Assembly: GCA_020639295.1 (NCBI GenBank)
Contig: JACKGY010000010.1
Span: forward strand, 81,001-145,000
Length of the DNA: 64,000 nucleotides
Origin: Planctomycetota bacterium
GTDB taxonomy: Bacteria > Planctomycetota > GCA-002687715 > DRQF01
Direction of reading: 5' to 3'
Part shown: positions 9,293-18,400 of the stretch, piece after piece
How positions within the stretch are numbered: the stretch's first letter is position 1
Layout: every line of letters begins with the position of its first letter
Program-made: the position numbers and the translations under genes
Notes under the pieces: generated by a model
The model's input: the letters and a program-made list of their open reading frames with translations, nothing else
Databases searched by the model: none
What the model was told of the DNA's origin: nothing

Positions 9293-9342
9293 CGGCCACC
9301 CCGGGCCGGTGCGCTCGGTGAAACGGATCCGGATTGACCGCC

Positions 9343-9744
9343 ATGCACGACGAGAAGACCTCCATCGAGATCATCGAGAAGCGGCGCTTCCTGCGCCTGA
9401 ACGATTACTTCCGGGTCAGCTTCCAACCCGCGGGGGAGTTCGGCGAGGAGAGCGCGGCCGCCAGCCGCGAGGACGTCGGTTTCTCGAAGAACCTGTCCCT
9501 GGGCGGCGTCGCCTTCGTGACCGGGTCCAACGTCCAGATCTCCGACTACATCCGGGCCGAGATCCAGATCCCCGAGATCGAGACGCCGATCGAGATCGTC
9601 GGTCAGGTCATCCGGGTGACGCCCCTCGAGGGCGGGCGCCGCGAGGTCGCGATCAAGTTCCTCCCCTTCGGGATCGACGAGGAGCAACGCGGCAAGCTGG
9701 AGCTCTTCATCTACGATCACTTCCTCCAGGATCCGCTCGGCTGA
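9343..9744 (+). CDS. PilZ domain protein (probable c-di-GMP receptor)
   Basis: 133 residues from ATG 9343; a TTG three codons earlier is less likely. A single PilZ domain with both c-di-GMP-binding signatures: RxxxR as R14-R15-F-L-R18, and (D/N)xSxxG as N50-L-S52-L-G-G55. PilZ domains bind cyclic di-GMP and transmit it to pilus, secretion or polysaccharide machinery. The gene diverges from pilT, which supports a link to pilus control. It is transcribed alone and ends before a strong bidirectional terminator. The target protein is unknown. Confidence 0.9.
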   Translation: MHDEKTSIEIIEKRRFLRLNDYFRVSFQPAGEFGEESAAASREDVGFSKNLSLGGVAFVTGSNVQISDYIRAEIQIPEIETPIEIVGQVIRVTPLEGGRREVAIKFLPFGIDEEQRGKLELFIYDHFLQDPLG

Positions 9745-9769
9745 GCCGGAACCTCGAGGCCGGAACAGG

Positions 9770-9799
9770 AAGGGCGCCGACCCCCGGGTCGGCGCCCTT
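9770..9799. terminator. Bidirectional terminator between convergent genes
   Basis: A perfect 12-bp stem (arms 9770-9781 and 9788-9799) with a 6-nt loop lies between the PilZ gene and the convergent B3/B4 gene. The flanking T-tract is short. Confidence 0.75.
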
Positions 9800-9824
9800 T
9801 CCGATTCCCGGTATCGGCCCGGAT

Positions 9825-10520
9825 TCAGACGGTGCCGGTCTCGGCCTCGCCCACCATGCCCTCGCGGGCCACCTCGCCCCCGCAGAGGGAGGTCAGCCAG
9901 TTGGAGCTGCGCTTCAGGAAGTCGCGGACGATCGAGTCGCCGACGTTGGGCGGGAACAGGGCCGAGACCAGGACGTCCTGGCAGCGCTCGCCGACGAGGC
10001 CCCGCTTGCCATCGGCGATGGGGGAAGCGAAGTAGCCGAGCTCGTCCTTGAGGAAGAGGCGGCCGGGCGCGCGGATCGGTTCCTGGCCCTGGAGGACCTC
10101 GAACTCACGGTTGTCACGGCCCACCACCAGGCCGATGTCGCCGCGCAGCGAGCGGACGTCGGTGAGGAAGACCGGAAGCTTGTAGTAGAGGGTCAGGAGC
10201 ACGGCCACGTCGAGGGCGTTGTTCTCCACCGGCATCGGCCCGCCCTCGAGAATCGTGCGCAGGAGCCGTTCGCAGCGGGTCACGGTCCGCCGCATGTCGG
10301 GGTCGAAGCGGCCGAGGAGGTCATCGATGCCGGCGATCTGCGGGACCTGCTTCAGGAGGGTGGCGTTCTTGACCTCGTCGCGGACTCGATTGGCGACCCG
10401 GAGCCGCATGTCGTCCAGGCTCGTATGCCCGAAGCCCACCTTCAGACCCTCGATCTCGACGATCGCCAGCCGGGTCCTGGGGGCGCGCTCCAGGATGGTC
10501 TTCTCGATGTAGAATCTCAT
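9825..10520 (-). CDS. Free-standing B3/B4 (PheRS beta-like) tRNA-editing-type domain protein
   Basis: 231 residues, starting MRFYIEKTILERAP. The sequence matches the B3/B4 domain of phenylalanyl-tRNA synthetase beta chain as a stand-alone protein (COG3382): LAIVEIEGLKVG, a helical middle, then DALVLLTLYYKLP-type and RGDIGLVVGRDN segments. In PheRS this domain hydrolyses Tyr-tRNA(Phe). Free-standing homologues are proposed to act in trans or bind RNA, but are poorly characterised. C-terminal residues 205-231 are acidic and probably disordered. It is convergent with the PilZ gene and divergent from rpmE. Family assignment is fairly sure; function is unproven. Confidence 0.75.
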   Translation of the reverse strand: MRFYIEKTILERAPRTRLAIVEIEGLKVGFGHTSLDDMRLRVANRVRDEVKNATLLKQVPQIAGIDDLLGRFDPDMRRTVTRCERLLRTILEGGPMPVENNALDVAVLLTLYYKLPVFLTDVRSLRGDIGLVVGRDNREFEVLQGQEPIRAPGRLFLKDELGYFASPIADGKRGLVGERCQDVLVSALFPPNVGDSIVRDFLKRSSNWLTSLCGGEVAREGMVGEAETGTV

Positions 10521-10854
10521 CTCGTCCTCGAGTCAGCGTGAATGGCCTCTTCGCCGCGGTTCTACCATGCCGGGGGACCAGCCCCGAACTCCGAAGGCAT
10601 GAACTCGATCGGCGCGGCCGGGGTTCCGGCCGGGCTGGGGGCCCCGACCCCGGCCCGAAACCCGTCCCGGACCGGGGCTTCCGGGGTCGCCGCGAAGGCT
10701 CGTCCCGGCCTTGAGGCGCCCCGGCGGCCCACATATCGTAGGGGCCCTTCATGGGGCGAGGTCCATACCATGATCCCGCGGGAGTCAGGGGATGGGGACC
10801 CGGCGCGCGTGGCGCCGGTCCAGCGACCACTGGTGACGCGGCAGGAAGCGAACG
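10521..10854. other. 334-nt intergenic region with rpmE promoter
   Basis: A divergent region between the B3/B4 gene and rpmE. It is very GC-rich in its first two thirds. Apart from the promoter candidate at 10711-10739 I see no RNA gene or repeat. Confidence 0.5.
10711..10739 (+). promoter_or_regulatory. Sigma-70 type promoter candidate for rpmE-prfA
   Basis: TTGAGG (10711-10716), 17-nt spacer, TATCGT (10734-10739), about 115 nt upstream of rpmE. Spacing is ideal and both boxes match in four of six positions. Confidence 0.45.
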
Positions 10855-11073
10855 ATGAAGAACGACATCCACCCGAAGTACGTCACGTGCCAGGTCCACT
10901 GCGGTTGCGGCAGCACCTTCACCACCCGGGCGACCCTGCCCGAGCTGCGCGTCGAAATCTGCGCCGCCTGCCACCCCTTCTACACTGGCACCCAGAAGTT
11001 CGTGGACACCGCGGGCCGGGTCGAGAAGTTCCGTCGCCGCTACGACAAGGCCGCCGGCAAGGCCAAGAACTGA
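10855..11073 (+). CDS. rpmE: 50S ribosomal protein L31
   Basis: 72 residues beginning MKNDIHPKYVTC, the classical L31 start. It is the zinc-binding (C+) form: C12, the CGC pair near 16-18 and CAAC near 37-40 are the zinc ligands, followed by HPFYTGTQKFVDTAGRVEKF. L31 sits at the 30S-50S bridge of the ribosome. It begins a co-directional group with prfA 15 nt downstream, an rpmE-prfA order seen in many bacteria. The presence of the Cys ligands suggests no zinc-independent paralogue is needed here, although one could exist elsewhere. Confidence 0.97.
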   Translation: MKNDIHPKYVTCQVHCGCGSTFTTRATLPELRVEICAACHPFYTGTQKFVDTAGRVEKFRRRYDKAAGKAKN

Positions 11074-11088
11074 TCCGGTCCCCCCTGG

Positions 11089-12165
<1,077 letters not shown>

Positions 12166-12178
12166 GAGAAGCGAGACG

Positions 12179-12949
12179 ATGTCCGAGCAGATGCCCAGCG
12201 GCCAGCCGATGATGCCGGAGCCCACTCTGGTCCACGATGTGACCTACGAGCACATCTACCGTGGCCAGGTCTACAAGCAGTTCTACGTCTTCCTCTGGGT
12301 CAGCGTCGCCTTCTTCATCGGCGCGATCCTGCCCTGGAACGGTCGGTTCGCGACCCAGGGATTCAGTCTCTGGCAGGCGCTGATGCTGGTCTTCTCGACC
12401 GGCTGCATCTGGAACGCCTTCCAGTGCATCAAGGGGCGTCGACTCACCCTCTGGCCGATCCTCGCGGTCGAGATCATCGGCGTCCTCCTGGTCATGCTGC
12501 ATTACAAGGACGTCCAGTCGCAGACCGAGATTCTGCGCTACCGCAACCTCGCCGCGGTCCAGAAGCAGATCGACGAGGCTCCGGCCTCGATGGGCGCCAG
12601 CGACCGGATCGAGTACACCGGCCAGCTCACCGATGCCTACAAGGGCGTCAACGAGGCCTACGACGACGGCGTCTTCGGCAGCCACGTCGCGCTCTTCGGT
12701 TTCGGCAGCACCTACATCAACAGCGATGTGGTCAAGCGCGCCAAGGCCGAGGCCCAGCTGGGCATGTTCGGCATGGGCTACCACCTCACCTGGCTCGCCC
12801 TGGCTTTCGTCGGTCTGTTCATGGTGGGGTCCATGGTCTTCGCCGTGGTCACGGCCAAGCCCAAGGAGGACCCGGCGGAGGCCCGCCGGCGGGCCCGCTC
12901 GACCCCGAAGAAGGGCGAGGACGAGGCCACCGAGGCCGACAAGGACTGA
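12179..12949 (+). CDS. Four-helix membrane protein of unknown function
   Basis: 256 residues with a GGAGAAG ribosome site 10 nt before ATG 12179. Hydrophobic segments at about 38-56, 66-84, 90-106 and 198-222 predict four membrane helices. Between the third and fourth is a roughly 90-residue soluble loop, and the C-terminal tail is charged (RRRARSTPKK then acidic). No family recognised. It is inserted between prfA and prmC, which are often adjacent, so it may be a lineage-specific addition to that operon. Confidence 0.75.
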   Translation: MSEQMPSGQPMMPEPTLVHDVTYEHIYRGQVYKQFYVFLWVSVAFFIGAILPWNGRFATQGFSLWQALMLVFSTGCIWNAFQCIKGRRLTLWPILAVEIIGVLLVMLHYKDVQSQTEILRYRNLAAVQKQIDEAPASMGASDRIEYTGQLTDAYKGVNEAYDDGVFGSHVALFGFGSTYINSDVVKRAKAEAQLGMFGMGYHLTWLALAFVGLFMVGSMVFAVVTAKPKEDPAEARRRARSTPKKGEDEATEADKD

Positions 12950-13043
12950 GCCGTCCCGCTTCGCCCACCAGATCCATGGGGCGAGGCCCGGAGGCCATGC
13001 CGGCGCCGGCCGGCCGGCCGGCTTCGCCCGATCGCCGAGCTCG

Positions 13044-13074
13044 AGGACCCCGCGTGGCCAGCACGTGGGGTCCT
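13044..13074 (+). terminator. Hairpin upstream of prmC
   Basis: 12-bp stem with one G-T pair (arms 13044-13055 and 13063-13074, 7-nt loop) followed by TTCC. The T-tract is weak, so it may only attenuate readthrough from the membrane-protein gene into prmC. Confidence 0.45.
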
Positions 13075-13094
13075 TCCCCATCCGGAGGAAGCGC

Positions 13095-14012
13095 GTGACC
13101 GAACGCTGGACCGTGGGGCGCCTGGCCGCGAGCGCCGCCGAGCTGCTGCGCAACAAGGGATTCGAGTCGGCCCGGCTCGAGGCCGACCTGCTGCTCGCGG
13201 AGAGTCTCGGCATCGAGCGCCTCGAACTCTACACGCGCTTCGACATGCCGGTCCCGGACGAGCTGCGTGACCGCTTCCGCGGCCTGATCCGCCGCCGCCT
13301 GGCCCACGAGCCGGTGGCCTACATCCTCGGTCGGCGCGACTTTCTCGACTGGACCTTCCGGGTCCGTGCCGGTGTCCTGGTGCCGAGGCCCGAGTCCGAG
13401 CATCTGGTCGCCGCCGCGCTCGCCGGCCTGGCCGACGACCGGGACCTCGAACTCCTGGAGGTCGGCGTGGGCTCGGGCTGTCTGATGCTCTCGCTCCTGG
13501 CCCGGCGCCCGCGGGCGCGCGGCCTGGGTCTCGACCTCGAAGCGATCCCGCTCGAGGTCAGCGTCGAGAACGCCGAGCTCCTCGGGGTCGGCGATCGCTT
13601 CGAGGCCCGCCGCAGCGACTTCTACGCGGCCCTCGGGGCCGACGCGGCCGGGCGCTTCGACCTGGTCATCTCGAATCCGCCCTACATCAGGCCCGAGGAG
13701 CGCGCCGAACTCGATCCCGATCTCGGCTACGAGCCGGAGGCCGCGCTCTTCCATCCGGGCGACGGGATCGAGTTCCACCGCCGGCTCCTGCTCGAGGGAG
13801 TCGAACTCCTCGCCGACGGGGGCTTCTTCGTCCTCGAGCTGCCGGGAGCGATGGGCGCGGCGCTGCGCGGCTTCTGTGCCGAAGCCCTGCCCGACCTGGT
13901 CACGGCGGTGGTCCGGGACTACGCCGGCCGGGACCGGGTCTTCCTCGCCCGAAAAAGCGGCTGGACCGAGGGATTGTCCCGTCACCTCGAGTCGGCGGAC
14001 TCGACCTGTTGA
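13095..14012 (+). CDS. prmC: Peptide chain release factor N5-glutamine methyltransferase PrmC
   Basis: 305 residues from GTG 13095, chosen because GGAGG (13084-13088) lies 6 nt upstream; the longer frame upstream is not family-like. The N-terminal helical domain (WTVGRLAASAAELLRNKG) and Rossmann methyltransferase domain are clear: VLVPRPESE, the SAM site LLEVGVGSGCLMLSLL and the signature NPPYI. It methylates the GGQ glutamine of release factors using S-adenosylmethionine. The target gene prfA is nearby on the same strand. Length is slightly above the usual 280 because of a short C-terminal tail. Confidence 0.95.
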   Translation: MTERWTVGRLAASAAELLRNKGFESARLEADLLLAESLGIERLELYTRFDMPVPDELRDRFRGLIRRRLAHEPVAYILGRRDFLDWTFRVRAGVLVPRPESEHLVAAALAGLADDRDLELLEVGVGSGCLMLSLLARRPRARGLGLDLEAIPLEVSVENAELLGVGDRFEARRSDFYAALGADAAGRFDLVISNPPYIRPEERAELDPDLGYEPEAALFHPGDGIEFHRRLLLEGVELLADGGFFVLELPGAMGAALRGFCAEALPDLVTAVVRDYAGRDRVFLARKSGWTEGLSRHLESADSTC

Positions 14013-14027
14013 TGGTGGCGGCGTCGA

Positions 14028-14390
14028 TCAGCAGCCGGTCGTGGCGCTGGTCATCGCCTCGATGAAGGCCTCGAGCTGGAGGCGGCTGGTCTCGGCCAGC
14101 TCGTGGAAGTAGATGCCGGCCTCGTAGCGGCCGTCATCGAGCGGATCACAGCGGATCACGATGCCCTGGCCCGAGAGCTGGACCTCGGGCAGGTTCTCGT
14201 ATTCGATGCGGGCCTCGAGTCCGAGGACCTCCATCTCCCTGAGGGGCTGGTTCAGGATGACCTTGGCGCCCACCTGGGAGATGTCCATCAGGTAGCAGAA
14301 GAGTCCCTGTTGCTCGTCGCCCATGGCGACCGGGGCCCCAAGGCTCACCCGCGGATGACGGCGGCGTTCTACCGGATTGGGCTTGACCAT
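14028..14390 (-). CDS. Second PilZ domain protein
   Basis: 120 residues from ATG 14390, chosen over an upstream start at 14519 because GTGAGG precedes it and the extra 43 residues look non-coding. It has both PilZ signatures: RxxxR as R10 to R14 (RRRHPR) and DxSxxG as D36-I-S38-Q-V-G41. It is likely a cyclic di-GMP receptor, and a second PilZ protein lies at 9343. The gene is convergent with prmC (15 nt apart) and diverges from ssb. Target unknown. Confidence 0.85.
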   Translation of the reverse strand: MVKPNPVERRRHPRVSLGAPVAMGDEQQGLFCYLMDISQVGAKVILNQPLREMEVLGLEARIEYENLPEVQLSGQGIVIRCDPLDDGRYEAGIYFHELAETSRLQLEAFIEAMTSATTGC

Positions 14391-14522
14391 CGACTCGGCC
14401 TCACGAACATGGTCGCTCGGGCGGCATCTGTCCCCGAGACGCGCTACAAGACGGAACCCGCGACCTGTTCCATGATCGGCCGGAGCGCCGTCGGAACTGA
14501 ACGGAACAGGGGCGCGCACCTG

Positions 14523-14549
14523 GAGCCGCGCGGCTCGCGCGAGCCGCGC
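14523..14549 (+). promoter_or_regulatory. Overlapping alternative hairpins in the ssb leader
   Basis: Three copies of a GAGCCGCGC-type element, alternating orientation, sit 24-50 nt before the ssb start. They allow two mutually exclusive hairpins: a 14-nt palindrome (14523-14536) or a 9-bp stem with a 4-nt loop (14528-14536 with 14541-14549). A regulatory role is speculative. Confidence 0.35.
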
Positions 14550-14572
14550 ATCGAGAGCTGGAAACGGAAGTC

Positions 14573-15073
14573 ATGGCCAATCTCAACAAAGTCCTTCTGA
14601 TGGGGAATCTCACGCGGGATCCCGAACTTCGCTACCTGCCGAGCGGTCAGCCCGTCTGCAAGCTGGGCATCGCCGTGAACCGCAAGTGGCGCGACGCCCA
14701 GAGCGGCGAGACGAAGGAGCAGACCTGCTTCGTCGACGCCTCGGCCTTCGGCCGGCAGGGCGAGACCATCGCCAAGTACATGTCCAAGGGGCGTCCGATC
14801 TTCATCGAGGGCCGCCTCGACTTCCGGAGCTGGGAGGGTCAGGACGGCCAGAAGCGCTCGAAACTGGAGGTGGTGGTGGAGAACTTCCAGTTCCTCGGCG
14901 GTCGCCAGGAGGGTGGTGAGGGCATGAGCGCCTCGGCCAGCCAGGGCGGAAGCTATGGCGGCGGCGGCTCTTACGGCGGCGGCAATCGGGGCCCGGCGCG
15001 GGGCGGAAACGGCGGTGCCCCGAGCGGCGGTTACGAGGCCGGCGGCCTCGACGACGACGACATCCCCTTCTGA
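14573..15073 (+). CDS. ssb: Single-stranded DNA-binding protein
   Basis: 166 residues. The OB fold is at about 1-110 (MANLNKVLLMGNLTRDPELR, FVDASAFGRQ, GRPIFIEGRLDF), followed by a Gly-rich flexible linker (118-155) and the acidic protein-interaction tip DDDDIPF at the C-terminus. SSB coats single-stranded DNA and recruits repair and replication proteins through that tip. It is a single-gene unit ending at a strong hairpin. The leader contains overlapping inverted repeats (14523-14549). Confidence 0.97.
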   Translation: MANLNKVLLMGNLTRDPELRYLPSGQPVCKLGIAVNRKWRDAQSGETKEQTCFVDASAFGRQGETIAKYMSKGRPIFIEGRLDFRSWEGQDGQKRSKLEVVVENFQFLGGRQEGGEGMSASASQGGSYGGGGSYGGGNRGPARGGNGGAPSGGYEAGGLDDDDIPF

Positions 15074-15471
15074 ATCACGGCCCGTGGTGGTGGCCCCCGG
15101 AGGGAAGCGAAGACCCGGCGCCCGCGGCCGGGTCTTCTCGTTGCCGGCCGGCGGCGATGCCCGATCGTTTGTATCGGAATGAGCCGTGATTCCTGCACAC
15201 GAAGGCGGATTGACGCGCAGAGAAAATACCGGACGGCCATCTTCGTCGTGGACGCCCGCTCCGCCCCGGGCTTATCATGGCCCCCACGACCGGGATGCCC
15301 TGAACGGAATCTCCGGCCCGATGACCGGCCAGGCCGGCGAAGGGCTGGGGAAGCCGGCACCCGAATGCCGACAAGGTCTAGGCTACCGCATCCGTGCACA
15401 TGCTGAGACCAAGTCGACGCCCGGGGGCCGTCCATGATCGGCATCCGTGACGACGAGGTGAAAGAAACGAC
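15074..15471. other. 398-nt intergenic region
   Basis: It contains the ssb terminator at 15109-15137 and then a relatively A-rich stretch (about 15170-15240) that may hold the promoter of the next gene. I could not fix a -35/-10 pair. No RNA gene or conserved small protein was recognised. Confidence 0.5.
15109..15137 (+). terminator. Terminator of ssb
   Basis: Perfect 11-bp stem (arms 15109-15119 and 15127-15137, 7-nt loop) 36 nt after the ssb stop. The T-tract is minimal. Confidence 0.65.
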
Positions 15472-17190
15472 GTGGACATGAGTTCCGCCATTCGCAGAAC
15501 GACCACCATTCGGCGCAGCTACGCGCGGGATCGAATCCTGCTCGTGCTACCGGGTGTCGTGCTGTGCGTGGGACTCGTCCTCATGTTGCGGAGCCTCTCG
15601 CCCCAGGAGCAGGACCGCATGGCCTTCTCCAACTTCGTGTCGGCGAACGGAGTCGCCGCGACCGACCAGGCCGCGGCCGCGCGCGTTTCGTTCTTCGGCG
15701 GCGATCCGCGCGCCCGCGCGGAGTCCGGCGTCGAAGTCACTCCCGATGCCAAGTTGCTCCGTCCGGTCGCACCCGGGCGGTTCCTGATCGCCGTCGAGGA
15801 CGAAGAGGGCCGTCCGGTCGCCGCCGCCAAGGTGACGCGACTCGAGACGGCGCAGGTCTGCGTCGCCGCGGCTCCCGATGGTTCCACCGAGGTCTTCCGG
15901 CCCTTCGCCCGGGACGAGATGGTCACCGACGCGAAGGGCGAGATCGAGTTCGATGCCGGCGACCGCGGCAATCGCTTCGAGCTGCTGATCGAGGTGCCGG
16001 GCTATGCGGCCAAGCACTACCGCCTGCGCGATCCGGGCAAGCGCTATGCCCTGCGCCTGCACCGAAGCGCGAGCATCTCGGGCAAGGTGACCGACATCGC
16101 CCGTCGCCCCCTCGCCGGGATCACGGTCGAACTCTGGCACGACATCAGCCGCCGGGTCGCGACCGTCACCGACGAGAACGGTCTCTACGAATTCCGCGAC
16201 GTGACGCCGACCTCGGCGACGCTCCGGATCCAGGAGCCGGGCTTCATCCGTGCCCGTCAGCACGTGGTCGAGGTCGAGGAGCGCATCCAGTACTTCCGCG
16301 ACTTCGTCTTGGAGCGGGGTCGCCACCTCGAAGTCGTGGTCCAGGACCCGCAAGGCCTGCCGCTCGGCGGTGCCGAGGTCCGCCTGATCGAACTCCAGTC
16401 CGGTCTGGTCTGCGGCGTGGTCGCCACCGATCAGTCTGGTCGGGTCGCCTTCGATTGTCTTCAGCCCGAGCTGCACTACCTTGCGGTGGCGCACACCGGG
16501 ACCGAAGGCGGTCGCGTCCTGGTGACCGCCCTGGCCGAACAGGAGTCCGGCTCGGTGGCCATCCTGGCCCGCCCCCTCTGGACCTACCAGGGCGTGGTGC
16601 GTACCGCCGATGGCCTGCCGCTCGAGGGAACCCAGATCGTCTTCGAGAGCGGGGCGCTCGGCGCCTACAGCAGCACCTCGAAGGAACAGTTCATCGTGGT
16701 GACCGACGCCGAGGGCCACTTCGTGGTCACCGGGCTCGATCCGGCCCTCGACTACGCCGCCTTGATCTATCACCAGCAGTTCGCGATGCAGCAGATCGCC
16801 GACATCACGGCGCCGGAGCCCACGGAGGGTGAACCGGGCGCCGAGTTGCCGATCCAGCCCGAGGCGCCGGCCGAGTCCGGCAACGAGGAGCAGATCGTCC
16901 TGGCCCCGGCTTCGGCCCTCGACGGCCTCGCCGTCGATGCCGATGGGCAGCCGCTCGCGGACACGGTCGTCTACCTCAGCAACGAGGATGACGTCCTGCG
17001 CGCGCTGCCCGGCGGGCAGATCAGCGTGCGGACGGATGCCGACGGTCGCTTCTACATCGGCAACATCGGCTCGGGGCGCTACTTCTTCGAGGCGCACCAC
17101 CTGAGCAGCGGCGTCGCCAGCCAGCCCATGACGCTGGACTTCGGCGCCGGCGAGACGCTCCAGCAGAGCTTCCTGCTCGAGCTGCGCTGA
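15472..17190 (+). CDS. Membrane-anchored protein with repeated carboxypeptidase-regulatory-like domains
   Basis: 572 residues from GTG 15472 (or ATG 15478; GAGGTG upstream favours the GTG slightly). A basic N-terminus and one membrane helix (about 22-42) anchor a long exported region. This shows at least four transthyretin/carboxypeptidase regulatory-like segments with the pattern SGKVTD..RRPLAGITVEL and T(D/E)ENGLYEF, seen near 195-270, 285-345, 360-420 and 490-560. No enzyme motif was found. It resembles the 4339-6516 protein in architecture but runs on the opposite strand. Function unknown; an envelope scaffold or adhesion role is inference. Confidence 0.75.
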   Translation: MDMSSAIRRTTTIRRSYARDRILLVLPGVVLCVGLVLMLRSLSPQEQDRMAFSNFVSANGVAATDQAAAARVSFFGGDPRARAESGVEVTPDAKLLRPVAPGRFLIAVEDEEGRPVAAAKVTRLETAQVCVAAAPDGSTEVFRPFARDEMVTDAKGEIEFDAGDRGNRFELLIEVPGYAAKHYRLRDPGKRYALRLHRSASISGKVTDIARRPLAGITVELWHDISRRVATVTDENGLYEFRDVTPTSATLRIQEPGFIRARQHVVEVEERIQYFRDFVLERGRHLEVVVQDPQGLPLGGAEVRLIELQSGLVCGVVATDQSGRVAFDCLQPELHYLAVAHTGTEGGRVLVTALAEQESGSVAILARPLWTYQGVVRTADGLPLEGTQIVFESGALGAYSSTSKEQFIVVTDAEGHFVVTGLDPALDYAALIYHQQFAMQQIADITAPEPTEGEPGAELPIQPEAPAESGNEEQIVLAPASALDGLAVDADGQPLADTVVYLSNEDDVLRALPGGQISVRTDADGRFYIGNIGSGRYFFEAHHLSSGVASQPMTLDFGAGETLQQSFLLELR

Positions 17191-17243
17191 GAGTTCCGCC
17201 TCTTCCTTAATCCCGCCCGGACTTCGCGGCCCGCGAGCCGCCT

Positions 17244-17252
17244 TGCTAATCT
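17244..17252 (+). promoter_or_regulatory. Extended -10 promoter candidate
   Basis: TGCTAATCT, TGn followed by TAATCT, lies 39 nt before ATG 17292. No clear -35 was seen. Confidence 0.4.
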
Positions 17253-17291
17253 TGCCGGATGCTCATCGTCCGGTCAGGGAGCCGACCCGTC

Positions 17292-18236
17292 ATGAAGACC
17301 CCGTCCACGCGTTCCGTTCGCCGGCTCCGAGGGCCTGGTCCACGCCGATTCTGGTTCGGCATCCCCGTCCTCCTCCTTCTCGTTTCGTGGCTTCCGGCCC
17401 AGAACGGTGAGCAGCCCACCCAGGACCCGGAGGAGGTCCTCGCGGCGATCGATGGTCGGGTCTATCGACCGAAGGAGAAGGGACTCGAGGCCTTCCGGTT
17501 CCGGATGGACATGGGGCGTCAGGCCACGGGTCTGCTCGAGAAGGAGCTGAAGGGCATCTACATGGAGGTCGCCCACCGCCGCCCGAAGGCCTGGCGCTTC
17601 CGCCTCGTGGACCAGGACGGCAAGGCGCTGGCGGAGGAGCCTGCCTTCTTCGCCACGGAGCAGGGCAAGTCCCTGCGCGCCGCCTGGGAGTCGAATCTCA
17701 AGACGATGTCCCTGCAATTCCTGGTCGGGGTCGGCTGGCAGGAGCGCTACCGCGACTACTACAAGCAGATGAAGCGCTACCTGGTCAACGACAAGGTCGA
17801 GTACCGCATCACCATGAACCCGAAGGTGAAGGCCGGTAGCTCCACCGTGGTCCTGAAGGTCGCCTCGGGTCTGCCGCGCGAGCTGACCCAGATCGACGAC
17901 CAGGGCCACCGCTACGTCGCCTACTTCGTCTTCGAGCCCCGAGAGGAACTGGACGGACTTCATCTCCTCACCGGGACCAAGCACGAGGTCGATGGCGTCG
18001 AGGCGATGGAGGAAGCCTACGAATACCTGACCCGGGACAAGTTCGTCCTTCTCGGCAAGGTGACCCGACTGGTGAGCCAGGGAGAGATCCGCGCGCAGAC
18101 CTTCAGCTACGAGGGACTCGAGGTCAATCCGGACTTTCCCGAGGGCTGGTTCGGGAAGGCGGACGAGACCGCCGAGTCTAAGCCGACGATCGAAAGAGCC
18201 CCGGAGGAGAACGACGCGGAACCGGCCGGGAAGTGA
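17292..18236 (+). CDS. Exported protein of unknown function
   Basis: 314 residues from ATG 17292 (MKTPSTRSVRR); a start at 17259 would overlap the probable promoter. A long basic N-region and hydrophobic core (about 18-38) ending LPAQN form a signal peptide. The mature part is a mixed alpha/beta protein rich in Lys, Glu and aromatic residues, with AWRFRLVDQDGKALAE and KVEYRITMNPKVK. It loosely recalls LolA-like or DUF1571-type exported proteins of Planctomycetota, but I could not confirm a family. It is monocistronic, with a terminator downstream. Confidence 0.7.
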   Translation: MKTPSTRSVRRLRGPGPRRFWFGIPVLLLLVSWLPAQNGEQPTQDPEEVLAAIDGRVYRPKEKGLEAFRFRMDMGRQATGLLEKELKGIYMEVAHRRPKAWRFRLVDQDGKALAEEPAFFATEQGKSLRAAWESNLKTMSLQFLVGVGWQERYRDYYKQMKRYLVNDKVEYRITMNPKVKAGSSTVVLKVASGLPRELTQIDDQGHRYVAYFVFEPREELDGLHLLTGTKHEVDGVEAMEEAYEYLTRDKFVLLGKVTRLVSQGEIRAQTFSYEGLEVNPDFPEGWFGKADETAESKPTIERAPEENDAEPAGK

Positions 18237-18351
18237 GCCGGGCCGCCATCGCCCAGGAGCTCGATGGTGAGGAGGCGGCGATCCACCCCATGCCGGCTCG
18301 GTCCGGATCGGGGACGGCTCCGGCGGCCTGGGCGCCCGCTGGCCCGTGGAA

Positions 18352-18394
18352 GGCCCCCGACGCGCATCCGCGGAGCTGATCTCCGTCGGGGGCC
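18352..18394. terminator. Terminator between convergent genes
   Basis: 11-bp perfect arms (18352-18362 and 18384-18394) with a 21-nt loop that can itself pair (CGCG/CGCG). It lies between the exported-protein gene and the helicase gene. Confidence 0.6.
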
Positions 18395-18400
18395 GCGACC

